A program made the translations under genes and the position numbers. From Eutreptiella sp. 'Long Island Sound 2002' (lineage: Eukaryota; Euglenozoa; Euglenophyceae; Eutreptiales; Eutreptiaceae), in assembly GCA_964036045.1 (NCBI GenBank), contig OZ038382.1:142922961-142986960 (forward strand): DNA of 64,000 nt. Reading direction: 5' to 3'. This document shows, in pieces, positions 10,577 to 19,085 of the stretch. The notes beneath the pieces are model-generated. The model was not told the DNA's origin, did not search any database, and saw nothing but the letters and a program-made list of their open reading frames with translations. The first letter of the stretch is position 1. Every line of letters begins with the position of its first letter.

Positions 10577-11116
10577 TTAGAGAATGCACGTACTCGTCCA
10601 AGAATGCGAAGGAGTAGGGATGTGCCCAGGTCGCCGTGCACTGCCAACGGAACGGCATACCATTGGATTGCTCAAGCACTCTGGCATTGCATGACCAACA
10701 CCCAGAGCGTTGGAAACTACCAACAGGGCCACCCCAAGCCCACGGCAACAAGTGGCACACAAATTTTTGGAGCAGTCAACCGGCACTCGCGAGTTGCACA
10801 ACCTCCAAGGATTGGTACACACTTTGTTGCGGTAGGCATTGGTGGTCAGGTTATTGCCATCCTCGTGGGCGTTCGGTGCCGCCAACTCCCTGCGTAGGAG
10901 GGTTGCAACCGTCCCTTCTCGGTTTCGTCGGGCCGTTGCCTCAGTACCATGCAAAGGCCCAGGAGGTGGTGCACTGGAGCTACGTGCCCGCACTCGCTGA
11001 GCCTCATCAAGGTCCTTGGCAAACATCTCGGCCACGTTCAAGAAATTGGACGAAAACTTGATGTTCCAAGCCGGGGTGTCGTACTTCGTGCTCCTCTTAT
11101 TACGATATCACACCGG
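10577..11116 (-). pseudogene. Cysteine-rich coding-like stretch inside the TIR element
   Basis: Open frame of about 180 codons, open from about 11116; the first in-frame ATG is a few codons into the recognisable part, near 11026. The N-terminal part is acidic and helical in look (AEMFAKDLDEAQRVRARS). The second half is Cys-rich, with a pattern of the form CTNPWRLC, then CSKNLCATCCRG, that could bind zinc. Composition reads more protein-like than the surrounding frames, and it is the only such stretch in the TIR element. I do not recognise a family. It could be a captured host exon, a decayed element gene, or chance. No splice structure is shown. Confidence 0.3.
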
Positions 11117-11836
11117 CCCCCAGGCACTGTCCAAATTTCGGCACATCGTACACCCCTTCCCGTGTGCTTGAACACCAGTGCCAGATAGAGAAAGCTGGAA
11201 AAAATCCCCAAACCTCCACACGATCATCCGACAGAACAAAGGATGCAATTCCCCCCACAGCAACCAAAGAAGTCCACAAAGCTGATAAAGTCCAAGGCTC
11301 TCGGTTGTCCCAAGGCAGCACAGGCACACACAGCCACGCGCGTGCCTGGCACTACGAAATGCTCGTCATCGTTAAGCTTTCAGGCAGCATAGGCGCAGTC
11401 AGCAGTGCAAGATCACAGTGATGCGCAAGAGTCTCAACCGTTGGCGATGGCGTCGAGCAGGCCCCGTGTGTCCTCTCGTGTGCGGCAAACTTGCAAATCG
11501 CTCTCAACGTTTTCCTTGTGCAAATCCCGAAAATGCACAAGTGCGAAGCACGTGTAAGCCCTCGACGCTACTACCCTCTGCGACATACATTCAGTTCTGC
11601 GCAAGCAGCGTCGACAGCATCAGCCGTTAAAGTCTTCAGATCGTCAAACTGCGTCAACAGACTGTTCATAATAGTCTGAGATAGTGGTTCATTGTTTGAA
11701 AGAGAGGAAGCGGCAAACTGAAAAAGCAGTGCACTTTGGCAAAGTGAATTACCTGGACTTGATCAACCAGTTGTGTTTGTGTGTTCTCAAACTGCTCCGT
11801 CATTTGCTTCAGCGTGTCGCTGCAGGTTGAAGATTA

Positions 11837-11932
11837 GTGGGGTGCTGAGTTGTGCTGTGCTGTGCCGTGCGGTGCTGAAATTGTGCTGTGCTGTGCCGTA
11901 CGGTGCTGAATGGTGCTGCGCTCTGCTGTGCG
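11837..11932. repeat. GTGCT-rich tandem repeat
   Basis: Two near-identical copies of an about 31-bp block made of GTGCTGTGCTGTGCCGT followed by GCGGTGCTGAA, plus partial copies. It is immediately followed by a CA microsatellite at about 11941-11959. Purely repetitive. Confidence 0.75.
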
Positions 11933-12424
11933 GGCGTTGTACACACACACACACACACAAGTACCTTTTCTTTCTTGTTTCTTCTTCTTGCGGCCTTGTC
12001 TGAGATAACGGAGAGCATGTTCATAACAGAAACTATAAACAGAAAATGTGAAAAGAAGAGGACAAAAATGCAACCAGAAACAATTTTTGGATTAACTCAA
12101 TGAAATGCTTGCATAAATAAAAGTTCTTGCTGTCGGGACGAGTTCTTGCTGTCGGACCTGTCGGGGTCATTGCTGATCGGGAAAGTTTGCAGTTGACACT
12201 TATCTTTATCATTTAGTTCTCAGTTTCAGGCGAAATCTACCTGCGGAATGAATGGATAAAAGATGAAAATTCACCAAACGCTAAAAGTTTATCCATCTAA
12301 CAATGAAATGACATCTTCATAAGAATCCAAATAAATGTAAAACATTGGTTCTCATTTTCTTTACATATATCCGCCTGTATAAAAATCCATGTACTATTTT
12401 GTCCCACTTGTTGTCTTCCACAGG

Positions 12425-12863
12425 CCTGTCGCTCTCCTGTCGCACCCCTGTCGCCTTCCTGTCGCCTTCCTGTCGCAAAAAAACACCCTGCCGCTCTCCT
12501 GTCGCTCTCCTGTCGCTCTCCTGTCGCTCTCCTGTCGCTTTCTCCTGTCGCTTCCCTGTCGCTTCCCTGTCGCCGCTAGCCCTGTTGCCCTCCTGTCGTC
12601 TTCCTGTCGCTTTCCTGTCGCTTATCCTGTCGCTATGTCTTGTTTCCTGTCGCTTCCCTGTCGTCTCCCTGTCGCCACCCTGTCGCCGCCCTGTCGCCCT
12701 CCTGTCGCCCTCCTGTCGCACCTCCCCTGTCGCCTTCCTGTCGCCTGCCTGTCGCTTCCTGCCGCTTCCCTGCCGCTTTCCTGCCGCTGGCCTGTCGTCT
12801 TTCTGTCGCCACCCTGTCGTCTTCCTGTCGCCACCCTGTCGCCTTCCTGTCGCTCCCTGCCGC
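12425..12863. repeat. Degenerate CCTGTCGC tandem array (right arm)
   Basis: About 440 bp of the same octamer as 9577-10197, in the same + orientation, lying just inside the right TIR. Variants CCTGCCGC and CCTGTCGT are common. The minus-strand frame runs from the gypsy linker straight into this array, producing an artificial fusion frame that should not be read as one protein. Confidence 0.9.
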
Positions 12864-12898
12864 ATTTCACCGTCACCTGCCTCGCGTGGCCCGAATCT

Positions 12899-12901
12899 AG
12901 T
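12899..12901. repeat. Target-site duplication AGT (right)
   Basis: Partner of 9553-9555. The local sequence CTAGTAATAG also permits a TA duplication, so the exact length is ambiguous by one or two bases. Confidence 0.65.
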
Positions 12902-13529
12902 AATAGAGGTCGGGAGGTGATCCTTTACCGACTCTTCGACCTTGGTAGTATCCTTCAACCCTTGGTAGGCATATAGTAGGTCTCGTTCAACCATCTCCGG
13001 TGGACGATGGCAACATAGGCACGCTCGGGGGGGTTCACATACATATTCCTCCGAGAGGTCGTCCTCCTCTGGGGTCCTCACATGGGCACCCCACACGCTC
13101 TTCATGAGCTTAAGATCTACCTCCCTTTGCCAGGTGGTGATCTTCTGTTCGAGGTCCTCCTTCAGTTGGGATAGATCTCCCTTACGTCCTTGCTTCAGTG
13201 GCTTTGAGCTGCGGGTAGGCTTAGCGTAGCATAGCTTTTTAGCCACCAACCTCCTCTTGGAGTCCACATACTCCCTTAGCCTGGATCTGGGCTCCAGCTC
13301 TTCGTCCACGGGGTCTTCCACCCTCATGGAGAGTAGGGGTTTCAGTGGGGCGACGTACTCGGCGTTCTCCACTTCCTCCACGCAAGTCTGCACGAAGAAG
13401 GCGTCATGCTCAGTCTCGTCATCTGAGTGGATAGAGCTGGGGAGCTCGGATAGTCCACACTCAGAGACTCCATCAGGAATCGGTACATAGCAGGGAGAGT
13501 AGGGGGCGTTGGTGTTAGTCACGACGTAT
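12899..13529 (-). CDS. pol: Gypsy Pol middle segment (protease-RT spacer)
   Basis: Segment between the two nested insertions. On the minus strand it begins at the LTR-element insertion site (TACGTCGTG, reading YVV) and ends at the TIR-element site (reading PTSIT). It is highly charged, with acidic runs, and has a Cys cluster CEPPRACLCCH about 150 residues in. It has no known catalytic motif and acts as a spacer between protease and RT in this element. It is in frame with the segments at 17116-16158 and 9552-6490 once the insertions and one target copy each are removed. It is not a gene on its own. Confidence 0.8.
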
Positions 13530-13533
13530 TCAT
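13530..13533. repeat. Target-site duplication TCAT (left)
   Basis: Identical to 16158-16161. Counting it once joins the flanking gypsy coding sequence in frame (codons reading GGDE then YVV on the minus strand). Confidence 0.85.
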
Positions 13534-13906
13534 TGATGCGGTAGCGGCAGGGTCTCCCCAGCGCGACCGCAGAAGTCTCCGCAGGCGCAAAAATGACCTC
13601 AACAGAGGCGTAATCCCAGATTGGGAAATAGCGATTTTTATAGTTAATTTTATAGATTTTCGCAATAATATAATCAATTTTCCTTCTGCGCCTCTCCAGA
13701 GACCATGTAGCCAGGACTAATTCTGCCATGCGGCAAAAATCCTGGAAAGATTGGTATAAAAAGTGGTCAAATGAACTCCCAAAGCGTTTGAAATCGAGAA
13801 GATAACACCGCTGACCGGAGTCATGGTTGAAGCCTGATGTTTGTGCTCTGTTGCATTTTCAGGGTCTTCAAGGGCCAACGCGGCGGGCCCCCACCCTACC
13901 GGTTCA
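13534..13906 (+). repeat. 5' LTR of nested element
   Basis: 373 bp, same length as the copy at 15785-16157. It has a TG start, CA end and a TATA box at 13755-13762. The first base after it is 13907. The minus strand of the LTR is open in the host pol frame, which produces spurious fusion frames with the gypsy coding sequence. Confidence 0.92.
13755..13762 (+). promoter_or_regulatory. TATA box in 5' LTR
   Basis: TATAAAAA about 220 bp into the LTR, the expected place for a U3 core promoter. The equivalent in the other LTR is 16006-16013. Conserved in both copies. Confidence 0.6.
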
Positions 13907-13942
13907 AAATCTTTCCACAATAATGCCGCACGCCGCGCAGCA

Positions 13943-14330
13943 GAGATCGGCCGCCAGCCGCTCACGAGGAGAACGGCCGCCAGCCGCTCACAAGGAGAAC
14001 GGCCGCCAGCCGCTCAAGAGGGAACGGCCGCTAGCCGTTCAAAAGGAGACGGCCAACAGCCGCTCAAGAGGAGACGGCCACCAGCCGTTGAGGAGCTGAC
14101 GGCCTCCAGCCGTTGAGAAGGAGACAGCCGCCAGCTGCTCAAGTGGAGACCGCCGCCAGCCGTTGAGAAGGAGACGGCCGCCCGCCGCTCAAGACAAGAC
14201 AGCGTCAAGCCGTCTGCGCCGAGGAGGACGGCCATCAGCCGTTTGCGGTGGAGGAGTCAAAGGACGGCCGTCAGCCGCCCGCAGTGAAGGAGTGAGAGGA
14301 CGGTCAACAGCCGTTTGTTAAAAGAAGACA
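13943..14330 (+). repeat. Minisatellite of about 26 bp in the leader of the nested LTR element
   Basis: About fourteen degenerate units, each built on ACGGCCGCCAGCCG followed by a purine-rich spacer (CTCAAGAGGAG). Each unit contains GC-rich self-complementary words (CGGC...GCCG), so the RNA leader could fold into a series of small hairpins. It lies between the 5' LTR and the first plausible ATG. Its role, for example packaging or translation control, is not shown. Confidence 0.8.
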
Positions 14331-14337
14331 GGCTACA

Positions 14338-15147
14338 ATGAGCAGCTCATCGGACTGGGGACCTACCAGTCAAAAAGCAAACTCGCCGTGGAGTTTGGGC
14401 AGCAGCGAGCCTGAAGGTCATCATGACATCAAGTTTCCCGACGGCACAAAATGGAGCTCAAGCAAATCCTCAACCCCTGTCACGAGTGAACGATGGACAA
14501 AAGCCAAGACCCCAACGATGTCAGCCAGAGGGCAGGATCGGTGGTACCAACCGGCGTATCCAAGTCCAAGTGACCCGTGGCAGCAGCAAGGAGAAGAACC
14601 GCGTGCCACCAGAGGAATGCAGGAGCCCCGGGCAAGGCAAGCGAATCCGCGGGAGAAGGAGAGACATGCAGCCATGGGTCCGCGGCAGCAAGTGCCTGCA
14701 GACTCACCAAGGCGGCAACTGGCCTTTGAGAGCGCCAGACACCAGGGTCAGCGAAGAGCGGCACACCAACCGCAACTCGAGCAAAGGACCGTAAGAGGAT
14801 CCACAGCCGGGCAGCAACGAGGCTACCGACCTCACCATGGTGACGGGCGCCAAGATGGTACCAGGAGTGCGTCGTGAAGGAGTCACTCGAACCAGCAGCA
14901 TGATCCTTTGACAGCACGAGCGGCACCGAATGAACAGGCAGCGCAGCCAATGGAAGAGCGAATCAAGAGACTAGAGGAGATGGTCCTCCTTCGAGTGCCC
15001 GCACTGGAGGCGGAGGTCGAACGCCTGAAGGGCGTCCTCAAGCTTCAAACGGAACAAACGGGAGGACCAACGACATGGGCATCCAAGCAACAGATGACCA
15101 TGAGCAGTCAAACGCCTAGTCCGAGCAGTCGCCGATGGCGGCGTTAA
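14338..15147 (+). pseudogene. Gag-like open region of nested LTR element, one UGA stop
   Basis: One reading frame from the ATG at 14338 to 15147, interrupted only by TGA at 14875-14877. The first 179 residues are polar, rich in Gln, Arg, Ser and Pro, with no motif recognised. The second part contains a clear coiled-coil or leucine-zipper-like heptad run (MEERIKRLEEMVLL, then LEAEVERLKGVLKL) at about 14950-15045. No zinc knuckle and no protease are present. By position it takes the gag place; the coiled coil would suit multimerisation, but this is inference. The stop could be decay or a read-through site. Confidence applies to it being element coding sequence, not to function. Confidence 0.5.
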
Positions 15148-15773
15148 GCCGTAATGACACCTCTTAAAGGGGGTATCAGAAGAGCAGGACGAACCTGCGT
15201 AATTATTATTATATTTTATTTGAGTGCTCGCAGTTTTCTTTCTTTGGTGGAGCACCATTAGCTGGGCGCAGTCTTGGCAGGCTCCACCAACCGGGTATAT
15301 ATGTGGGACTTAAAACCCATGTATATATGGGGCAGCTCAGCCCCTGGCACACGCACCCGCACTTGTACAGTACAGTGCACGGTGCCTGGGTAAGGCACGA
15401 ACTGACACAGCACCATGTATTTGATGCTGAGTTATAGTGCTGTGTGCGTGCCTGTCCTGTTGCTTGGTTTTTGAAAGCATGGAGGTTTTCGGGAAACTGA
15501 AAGCTTTTGCCAGGTTTCCAAAACAAACGGGGCTGGCCACCCAAGGCCTTTTTCTTTTTCCTAGTGTGTCAAAGTAGGCAGACTTCTGCCTGAGGGTAGT
15601 ATTGGTGCTCCCCACCGGCCACCTAGGGCAGGGCCACCCCTGGGACTTGTTTGTCCCCCCTGGGGGATAGACAAAGCTTTTTGTGTCCCATAGAGGAGGG
15701 GCACCCAGCGGAGACTTCCTCCAGGGCACTCCAGTGCGGAGTTGCAAGCCTCCTACAGGGTTGCAACTCTTTT

Positions 15774-15784
15774 AAGGAGAGGGG
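15774..15784 (+). promoter_or_regulatory. Polypurine tract of nested LTR element
   Basis: AAGGAGAGGGG directly abuts the TG of the 3' LTR, as expected for the plus-strand primer of reverse transcription. This fixes the element orientation as +. Confidence 0.8.
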
Positions 15785-16157
15785 TGATGCGGTAGCGGCA
15801 GGGTCTCCCCAGCACGACCGCAGAAGTCTCCGCAGGCGCAAAAATGACCTCAACAGTGGCGTAATCCCAGATTGGGAAATAGCGATTTTTATAGTTAATT
15901 TTATAGATTTTCGCAAAAATATAATCAATTTTCCTTCTGCGCCTCTCCAGAGACCATGTAGCCAGGACTAATCCTGCCATGCGGCAAAAATCCTGGAAAG
16001 ATTTGTATAAAAAGTGGTCAAATGGAGTCCCAAAGCGATCGAAATCGAGAAGATAACACCGCTGACCGGAGTCATGTTTGAAGCCTGATTTTTGTGCTCT
16101 GTTGCATTTTCAGAGTCTTGGAGGGGCAACGCGGCGGGCCCCCACCCTACCGCTTCA
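15785..16157 (+). repeat. 3' LTR of nested element
   Basis: Direct partner of 13534-13906, equal in length, with about 16 substitutions and no indels by manual comparison. TATA box TATAAAAA at 16006-16013. Confidence 0.92.
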
Positions 16158-16161
16158 TCAT
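16158..16161. repeat. Target-site duplication TCAT (right)
   Basis: Partner of 13530-13533. Confidence 0.85.
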
Positions 16162-17194
16162 CTCCTCCGGGTATAGTCTCAATAGCATCTTGAGGTCGTA
16201 GTCGATCCTTCAAGTCACCCAAGGCGAGTCCATCGCTTTCTCGTTGTATAGCCTGGACCAGAGTCGAGTCCAGGTCTTCCCAGGGAATGGAGGTAAGACC
16301 TCCGTCCACCACACTGAGCATACTCCCCCATCTGGGTTTCCCGATAGGCGTTTTACGCCCCAGAGGCACGTAGATGGCCTCATCAGGTAACCGAACAGAG
16401 CTGATAGTCAGCCTGTCCAGGAGGGTTCGCCAGTACTCGTTGCCCCCATGGGCTCCCCAATCGGGGGAACACAGGGCCATACGGGAACGTTCCAAGGCCA
16501 CCTTGGTCAAGACCTTCCCCAGTTCACTGAACCTGGGGTTCCCGTAGGCCATCCCGAAAGAGCGCCAGTAAAATTTGTAACTGCAGTTCTTCCCCTTGCT
16601 GCAGTAAAGGTCCAGGACATGTTGCTTGTCGCTGGCGAACAACTCCACACTCAGGTCTTCTCTAGAGTAACCCAACTCATTCAGACGTTTGTCTAGGACT
16701 TCCCCCAATAGTTGATAGTCCTCAGTTTTGGAGGCCGCCGTCATGTTTGAGGGCTCCTCCTTCGATACCCTCAGGTAGCTTGAGGTGTGCTCAGACTGCT
16801 CCGGTGGCACGGACTCTCTGCCCTCGCCGTGGTCCACGTAGAGGAGGTAGGGCGCTTGCAGCGTCAGGGATTGTACCTGGGAGTGCTGCACGAAGAAGTC
16901 GGTCCCCAATACAAAGTCGAAGGCTTCAGTGTCCATCACATAGAACAAATGGGCGATCGTTCGGGAGCCCATAGGTACCTCCACTTCACGGGCCCCGCAG
17001 CTGTGCACCACATGCCCATCCCCCATTCGTATAGCCGCGCTGGTCATGGTGTTCTTCAGGCTCCCACAAGGTAAAATTTTCTTGGCCACTATAGATATGG
17101 TGGCCCCAGTGTCCAATACCCCCAGGTATTCACGTCCCCCTAGTCAGATGCGTACCCAGAACACCAAGTCCAGGGCCCCACCGGAGCGTCCCCG
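16158..17194 (-). CDS. pro: Gypsy aspartic protease segment of Pol, one in-frame UGA
   Basis: Retroviral-type aspartic protease that would process the Gag-Pol precursor. The active-site motif is L-DTGA at about 17116-17102, followed about 80 residues later by the flap and hydrophobic-Gly pattern FVLGTDFF. The frame continues upstream from the protease but meets TGA at 17146-17144 and again at 17197-17195, both in the same frame as the linker before them. The natural start is therefore not a Met here: the protease would be reached by read-through, or the stops are mutations (CGA to TGA would do for each). The segment ends at the 3' LTR of the nested element; the open frame beyond that point is LTR sequence. 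About 340 codons, of which the last 200 form a spacer. Confidence 0.8.
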
Positions 17195-17506
17195 TCAGAA
17201 CTCCGTGGGACAGGTCACCTCGAACCCCTTGTTCTGCAATTTGCGGGCCATCCTCATGAAACGGCTTCTCTTCTTAGCGTTGCCGTCATCACCGCCTTCA
17301 TGCTCACGCTTAGCCCCTTCTTCTCGCTTGGCCTGCGTTTGTGAGCGTGTGGTCGGACCAGACTGCCCCCCAGAGGGCTCGGAGTTCCCCCCTGGATTAG
17401 GGTTGGGGTTTCCTCCGTTCTTGTCCGGGTTCTTGTTGTCCTTGTCTGGCTGGCGGGTTAGTGCCTCCTCGTCATCCAGCTTGACTCTTGTCTTGCGCTT
17501 GTCCAC
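17195..17506 (-). CDS. Gag-Pro linker frame, +1 relative to gag
   Basis: About 100 codons in the frame of the protease, overlapping the last 35 bases of gag (gag stop at 17474-17472) in the +1 register. Very hydrophilic: Asn/Pro/Gly-rich middle (NPNPGGNSEPSGG) and basic end (KKRSRFMRMARK). The leftmost codon shown is GTG, not ATG, and a stop lies just upstream at about 17517, so independent initiation is unlikely. It most simply represents the C-terminal extension made when ribosomes shift +1 near the end of gag, as in Ty3, or gag continuing before a one-base indel. It ends at UGA followed by CGG. Confidence 0.6.
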   Translation of the reverse strand: MDKRKTRVKLDDEEALTRQPDKDNKNPDKNGGNPNPNPGGNSEPSGGQSGPTTRSQTQAKREEGAKREHEGGDDGNAKKRSRFMRMARKLQNKGFEVTCPTEF

Positions 17507-19085
17507 GTCCTTTCAACTTGCCCTTGCCGGAGTCGTTGCCTTTGCCTTTGCCTCCACCTTTGCCAGAGCCTTTGCCAGGATCCTCACCCTTCAGCTTCGC
17601 CGACAGGCGCTGCTTGTGGTAGCACTCATCCTCATAGTGCTTCCTCTTCCCACAGAAGGCACAGGTGACAGTACACCTGTAGTGATCCGGCATCTTCGCC
17701 TTGGCGCCGGTGTTGGTCTCCTGCTTCTTCCCTTGGACTACGAAGCAGTCCCACTGCTCGCAGTCTGGGGCGTGCTGCAGGTGGCCCTGCTCATCTCTGG
17801 CATCACACCAGAAGAGCTCCTTGACGTTTCCCATGATACGGGCGTGTTTGGGTGTAGTCCCCTGTCCAGGTCTGGGCCCTTGGTACCCTTTGCCTTGGCT
17901 TCCAGAGCCTCCCCCTGCAGGACGGTAGTTGTTCAGGTGCTGGTCGCTTTCTTTCTCCAGCGCCAGCTCCAGGAGTAGTACACATAAATCCTCGTAGTGG
18001 AGGGCTCTAGCCTTGCGCTCTGCCGTTGAACGGCACTCGTCCCACAGCTCTCGGGGGAGCTTAGCCACCAACCAGAAAAGCAGGTCGTCGCTGCTGTAGG
18101 AACCGGGCGTCAATCGTCCAGCCCAGTGATCCAAGTCAGCCAGTAGCTCACAGACCCTGGCAGGTTTGGGGTTGTTGGGCAGCACGGCCAGGTTCTGGAT
18201 CTCGGCCCTGATGGAGAGGTCAGTTTCATAGGTTGGGTACTGCCTCTCCAAGGCAACCAACACATCGGCAAAGTTGGCGGACTTAGTCACGTTCCGCTTG
18301 ACCTGCTTCGCCAGGTACTTGGTCTTGCAACACTGCAGGAGCAGATCGCACTTGACCCGTCCACTAGCATGGGTTTGGCCGGTCAATCGAAGGAACCGGC
18401 CAAAATTCTCAGCGAACTCGCTGAGGTCCTTGGCTGTGAACTCAGGCAAGTTCACCACGATGTTGGAGGTGGCAATAGCCTTAGCCTCCTGAGAGCTCCG
18501 TCCCTCAGGGCGCCGGGTCTTCCTCTTTTTCTTTTTTTTCTGCCCACTTGGGTTCTCAGGGTCCTCAGGGTCGTCGTCCTCCGAGGGCGAAGCAGAAGTC
18601 ATCGACGGCGGCTCATCATCAGAGGGGTCTCCGCCTAGATCACTAGAGCCATAGGGCTCCACGTCAACCATTGCCCTCAGGGCTGTCAGCCCCAGCCGGT
18701 CCAGCTCGGCTCTCGTAGAATTCCCCACGTGGCTGTAGGGTGGCTGGGCCGTTCTCGGTACGAAAGGGCTTCTCGGTATCGCTGCAGGGGTCGGCATCAG
18801 TCGGCTCCTCAGGCTCCCCAGGGTGTTTGTCAACCCTGCCACCAGGTGGTTAGCCTGTACTCGATGGGGTGAAATTCCCGCCATGGTAGGTGACGCGTGG
18901 GGCGGAATCAGGGGCTCTAGTTTAGCCCGGATCTGTTGAGTGAGATCGCCCACAAGTTCAGAGGTGGCTCCTCGGAGAGCCTCTTTTATCTCTGATCGCG
19001 TCAGGGACCTGTTGGAGGTTCTCCCCGATCCTCTACTCCTGCTCCCGCATGACTCAGGTCCTCTCCTCAGCCCACTCAAGGTTGC
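17472..19085 (-). CDS. gag: Gypsy Gag (capsid and nucleocapsid)
   Basis: Structural protein that packages element RNA. Numbering from 19079: a Pro/Ser-rich N-terminal region, an acidic stretch followed by a Lys/Arg run (KKKKKRKTRRPEGR, about 185-198), a helical capsid-like domain about 210-380 typical of retrotransposon gag, and a perfect zinc knuckle CAFCGKRKHYEDEC (C-x2-C-x4-H-x4-C) about 473-486, at 17663-17622. It ends in a Gly/Lys-rich tail (KGSGKGGGKGKG) suited to nucleic-acid binding. It is in the same frame as 19685-19089, separated only by TAA at 19088-19086, so these are probably one gag. The stop is followed by overlap with the +1 linker frame. Confidence 0.85.
   Translation of the reverse strand, partial: ATLSGLRRGPESCGSRSRGSGRTSNRSLTRSEIKEALRGATSELVGDLTQQIRAKLEPLIPPHASPTMAGISPHRVQANHLVAGLTNTLGSLRSRLMPTPAAIPRSPFVPRTAQPPYSHVGNSTRAELDRLGLTALRAMVDVEPYGSSDLGGDPSDDEPPSMTSASPSEDDDPEDPENPSGQKKKKKRKTRRPEGRSSQEAKAIATSNIVVNLPEFTAKDLSEFAENFGRFLRLTGQTHASGRVKCDLLLQCCKTKYLAKQVKRNVTKSANFADVLVALERQYPTYETDLSIRAEIQNLAVLPNNPKPARVCELLADLDHWAGRLTPGSYSSDDLLFWLVAKLPRELWDECRSTAERKARALHYEDLCVLLLELALEKESDQHLNNYRPAGGGSGSQGKGYQGPRPGQGTTPKHARIMGNVKELFWCDARDEQGHLQHAPDCEQWDCFVVQGKKQETNTGAKAKMPDHYRCTVTCAFCGKRKHYEDECYHKQRLSAKLKGEDPGKGSGKGGGKGKGNDSGKGKLKGRGQAQDKSQAG

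Larger units (their letters stand above)
9556..12898. mobile_element. TIR element with CCTGTCGC octamer arrays, nested in gypsy pol
   Basis: The ends are exact inverted repeats: AGATTCGGGCCAC at 9556-9568 and GTGGCCCGAATCT at 12886-12898. The flanks AGT (9553-9555 and 12899-12901) form a 3-bp target duplication; an alternative reading is TA duplications with TIRs one base shorter at each end. Either way, removal restores the gypsy reading frame, which supports real insertion. Just inside each end lies a degenerate CCTGTCGC array, both in the same orientation although the TIRs are inverted. The middle (10.2-12.4 kb) has one coding-like stretch but no recognisable transposase, so the copy is probably non-autonomous. 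The TIR start does not match CACTA, and the superfamily is not assigned. Confidence 0.8.
13534..16157 (+). mobile_element. Non-autonomous LTR retrotransposon nested in gypsy pol
   Basis: Two direct LTRs of 373 bp (13534-13906 and 15785-16157) begin TGATGCGGTAG and end CTACCG[G/C]TTCA, so each is TG...CA with imperfect inverted ends. TCAT flanks both sides (13530-13533 and 16158-16161) as a 4-bp target duplication. A purine tract AAGGAGAGGGG abuts the second LTR, giving + orientation. The 1.9-kb interior has a repeat-rich leader and one gag-like open region but no RT, protease or integrase. It must have been mobilised in trans. By manual count the LTRs differ at about 16 of 373 sites, so the insertion is not very recent. 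No primer binding site was recognised. Confidence 0.9.

Noticed and set aside
12317-13729. Minus-strand 470-codon frame as a single protein
   Set aside because: A composite of LTR sequence, genuine gypsy spacer (13529-12899) and the octamer array of the TIR element; only the middle part is coding.
15968-17116. C-terminal tail of the protease frame after 16158
   Set aside because: It reads into the 3' LTR of the nested element; the corresponding residues recur at the other LTR.
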